From assembly GCA_900554405.1 (NCBI GenBank), contig USHI01000062.1, positions 1 to 7,173 on the forward strand: a DNA stretch of 7,173 nt, in the 5' to 3' direction. Positions 5,585 through 7,173 of this stretch are shown here, one piece after another. Numbering within the stretch: position 1 is the first letter of the stretch; every line of letters starts with the position of its first letter. This stretch comes from an uncultured Eubacteriales bacterium. Its GTDB lineage: Bacteria > Bacillota > Clostridia > Oscillospirales > CAG-382. A model generated the notes under the pieces. It worked only from the letters and a program-made list of their open reading frames with translations, searched no databases and was not told where the DNA came from. The position numbers and the translations under genes are program-made.

Positions 5585-7084
5585 TTATTTTACGCCGTAT
5601 GCCATCAGGCATTCTTCGATAGCCGACTCGATAGCGCTCTTTTTGCCTTCGAGCGTGGAGGCAACGTTCGTGCTCTGGTTCCTCATAAGCTCATCGAACA
5701 TGGACTGCACGCCGCCGAAATCATAGACATTGCCGAGGTCGTACACGATGTTGTTGAAGATGTAGTTATCGAGCATATCCTCGCTGTCCTGATCCTTGAA
5801 ATCGCGGTATTTGAGTATGACATCATAATAAGCGGGAACAATGAACTTCCTGCCGCCCCATGCCATTGCATCGAGCATATATGCCGAAAATTCGGCATCC
5901 TCGCGCGAAAGGCTCGTGGGGATAACGACGCAATATGCGAATTTGCAGTTGCAGTAGGTCGCGTAATCGGTCTGAGTTTCGGTCATGAGCGGAAGCGGGA
6001 TAATACCGAAATCGTCGCATTCAGGATAAGCACGGAGCTTTTTGATGGCGGAAAAGGCGCTGTTGCGGAAAAGCGCGCGGTTTTCGCCGAATATGGCAAG
6101 CGAGGTTACCCATCTTGTGTTGGAGGGAAGCGGATCGCAGTGGAATACCCAATCGTCCTTAAGCTGGAGCTTTTCGAGTATCTTCTGTGCAAGCGATACC
6201 GTCGCTTCGGAGCCGAAGGCAAGGTAGGGGATATCGTTATTGTCCTTTTCGATATAGCTGTAGCCCGAACCGAGGAAGAACGCGGAGGAATCGGCATATG
6301 CAGCCGAAACGCCCCAGGTGTCGTTTTCGCTCATGCCGGGGGTGCCGTCGGTATCGGCGGTGACGGCTTCGCACATTTCGATCATTTTGTCGAACGTCCA
6401 CTGCTTGTCGCGCACGAGCTGGTAAATGTCAACGCCGTCGAAATATGTCTTCATCATGTTTTTGTTGACGGTAACGGCAATGGAAACGATCTTCTGCATT
6501 ATGGAAATATCGCCGGTGGTAAAGTAAAGACGGTTGCCGATGGAAAGCGATTCTTCCGCGGATTTATCCCACCAGGGGGAATCGAAATGAAGTATATCCT
6601 TGAATTCGTAAAGATCGTAAAAGGCGGATTCCTGCGCAAGCGATGTCGCTTCGCGCATGAAGGGGATAGCGGCATCGTAGTTGCTGGAACCGGATTTCAC
6701 ATCGAGCCGCAGCGCTTCGGAAACGTTCTTCACCGCATCCGCCGTGATCTCCACGCCGGTTTTCTGGTTGATCAGTTCGTTTCTTTTGATAACGGCATCG
6801 TTGAGCGCTTCGTCCGTGGTGGAATAAAGCCCGGGAACGATATCCTCGCAGAAGTATGTCGTCTGCGCTTCATTGGAGGTTATGCAAAGGTGGAAGTTTT
6901 TTTTGTTGTAGGTAAAGGGGTACTTAGAAAAGTAGTCGCCCACCTCGGTGTCGGTGCTTGACTCGGGCGCGGCGGAGGATCCGGTATCCAGCGAAAGCTC
7001 TTCATCCCTGCCGCACGCCGAAAGTATGCAGGCAGCACAGGTGATAAGGCAAAGCAGGATCGCCGTAATGCGTTGCTTATTCAT
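5585..7084 (-). CDS. Extracellular solute-binding lipoprotein, ABC-transporter type
   Basis: The 499-residue protein starts with a lipoprotein signal: a basic N-terminus (MNKQR), a hydrophobic core (7-21) and a lipobox LSAC with the lipidated Cys24. A Ser/Thr/acid-rich linker follows (about 26-50), then a periplasmic-binding-protein-like body resembling family 1-type solute-binding proteins that are abundant in Clostridia. Supporting features are GVEITADAV near 110, SNYDAAIPFM (134-143), YDLYEFKDI (156-164), SPWWDKSAEESLSIGNRLYF (169-188), the domain-crossing VNKNMM (206-211) and RALFRNSAFSAIKKLR (336-351). It should sit on the outer face of the membrane and bind a solute; sugars or oligosaccharides are common in this superfamily, but the ligand cannot be read here. 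No permease or ATPase gene adjoins it. The start is supported by AAAGGAGA (complement of 7091-7098) 7 bases upstream. Four body cysteines cluster as C378, C380, C385 and C356, unusual for an exported protein. Stop TAA is followed by a terminator. Confidence 0.9.
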   Translation of the reverse strand: MNKQRITAILLCLITCAACILSACGRDEELSLDTGSSAAPESSTDTEVGDYFSKYPFTYNKKNFHLCITSNEAQTTYFCEDIVPGLYSTTDEALNDAVIKRNELINQKTGVEITADAVKNVSEALRLDVKSGSSNYDAAIPFMREATSLAQESAFYDLYEFKDILHFDSPWWDKSAEESLSIGNRLYFTTGDISIMQKIVSIAVTVNKNMMKTYFDGVDIYQLVRDKQWTFDKMIEMCEAVTADTDGTPGMSENDTWGVSAAYADSSAFFLGSGYSYIEKDNNDIPYLAFGSEATVSLAQKILEKLQLKDDWVFHCDPLPSNTRWVTSLAIFGENRALFRNSAFSAIKKLRAYPECDDFGIIPLPLMTETQTDYATYCNCKFAYCVVIPTSLSREDAEFSAYMLDAMAWGGRKFIVPAYYDVILKYRDFKDQDSEDMLDNYIFNNIVYDLGNVYDFGGVQSMFDELMRNQSTNVASTLEGKKSAIESAIEECLMAYGVK

Positions 7085-7117
7085 GGTAGGTCTCCTTTAT
7101 ATGCAAATATTCATTTT

Positions 7118-7146
7118 ATTTTAGCACCATATGCCGCGCTTGTCAA
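7118..7146 (-). promoter_or_regulatory. Sigma-A promoter of the solute-binding protein gene
   Basis: On the minus strand TTGACA (complement of 7141-7146) is a perfect -35, followed by a 17-base spacer and TAAAAT (complement of 7118-7123), a five-of-six -10. Transcription should begin near 7111, leaving a leader of about 26 bases that contains the ribosome-binding site. This is the clearest promoter in the window and marks the gene as the first of its transcript. Confidence 0.85.
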
Positions 7147-7167
7147 GCATTGCCGCTTACGGCGGCA
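7138..7167. promoter_or_regulatory. Dyad over the -35 box and adjacent hairpin; possible operator
   Basis: GCTTG-T-CAAGC (7138-7148) is a 5-base-pair dyad that covers the -35 box. Next to it TGCCGC (7151-7156) and GCGGCA (7162-7167) form a second inverted repeat with a five-base loop. A regulator bound here could block or recruit polymerase, but both repeats are short and may be chance. No T-run follows the hairpin in either direction, so it is not a clear terminator. Confidence 0.25.
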
Positions 7168-7173
7168 GCGGGC

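Noticed and set aside
6140..6961. 273-codon open frame on the plus strand opposite the solute-binding protein gene
   Set aside because: The minus-strand gene has a lipobox, ribosome-binding site, promoter and terminator. The plus frame has none of these and no recognisable domain.
1..7173. Mobile elements, CRISPR arrays, tRNA or rRNA genes, toxin-antitoxin or phage-defence genes
   Set aside because: I saw no direct repeat array, transposase, integrase, cloverleaf or rRNA-like stretch by reading. The window is filled with housekeeping and transport genes, so I cannot support a new multi-gene system here.

Overview
The window is a G+C-rich bacterial chromosome segment that is almost entirely coding. 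It holds six genes: three complete plus one cut-off gene read rightward in a core operon or as a lone repair gene, and two read leftward. Strong AGGAGG-type ribosome-binding sites, the yqeK-rsfS-leuS order, a Bacillus/Clostridia-type LeuRS and a DUF6062 gene point to a Clostridia-like Firmicute, perhaps an Oscillospirales-type gut anaerobe. That placement is inferred from gene families and style, not from a marker phylogeny.

Left part (1-3884, + strand): a translationally coupled run of the 3' end of yqeK (HD-domain Ap4A hydrolase), rsfS (ribosomal silencing factor), leuS (leucyl-tRNA synthetase) and a cytosolic glycerophosphodiester phosphodiesterase. The first three reading frames overlap (by 3 and 17 bases). 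The phosphodiesterase ribosome-binding site begins inside the leuS stop codon. The run ends at a strong hairpin (about 3897-3938) that can also stop the gene coming from the right.

Middle (3958-5529): two divergent genes whose starts lie only about 36 bases apart. The leftward gene is a DUF6062 protein with two evenly spaced CxxC...CxxH modules, suggesting an internally duplicated metal-binding fold. The rightward gene is an 8-oxoguanine DNA glycosylase of the OGG1 type with its catalytic Lys and Asp intact. Its best-placed start codon reads ACG rather than ATG, which is the main anomaly of the window.

Right part (5534-7173): a single leftward gene for a lipoprotein solute-binding protein. 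It has its own near-consensus promoter (TTGACA, 17-base spacer, TAAAAT) and ends at a perfect 32-base palindromic terminator shared with the glycosylase gene. No transporter permease or ATPase lies beside it, so it looks like an orphan substrate receptor transcribed alone.

The genes are mostly housekeeping: translation and nucleotide homeostasis on the left, oxidative DNA repair in the middle, nutrient capture on the right. I saw no tRNA or rRNA gene, CRISPR array, insertion sequence or phage gene, and no stretch above 300 bases lacks a gene. I did not find evidence of a new multi-gene system; the most interesting points are the DUF6062 duplication and the glycosylase start.
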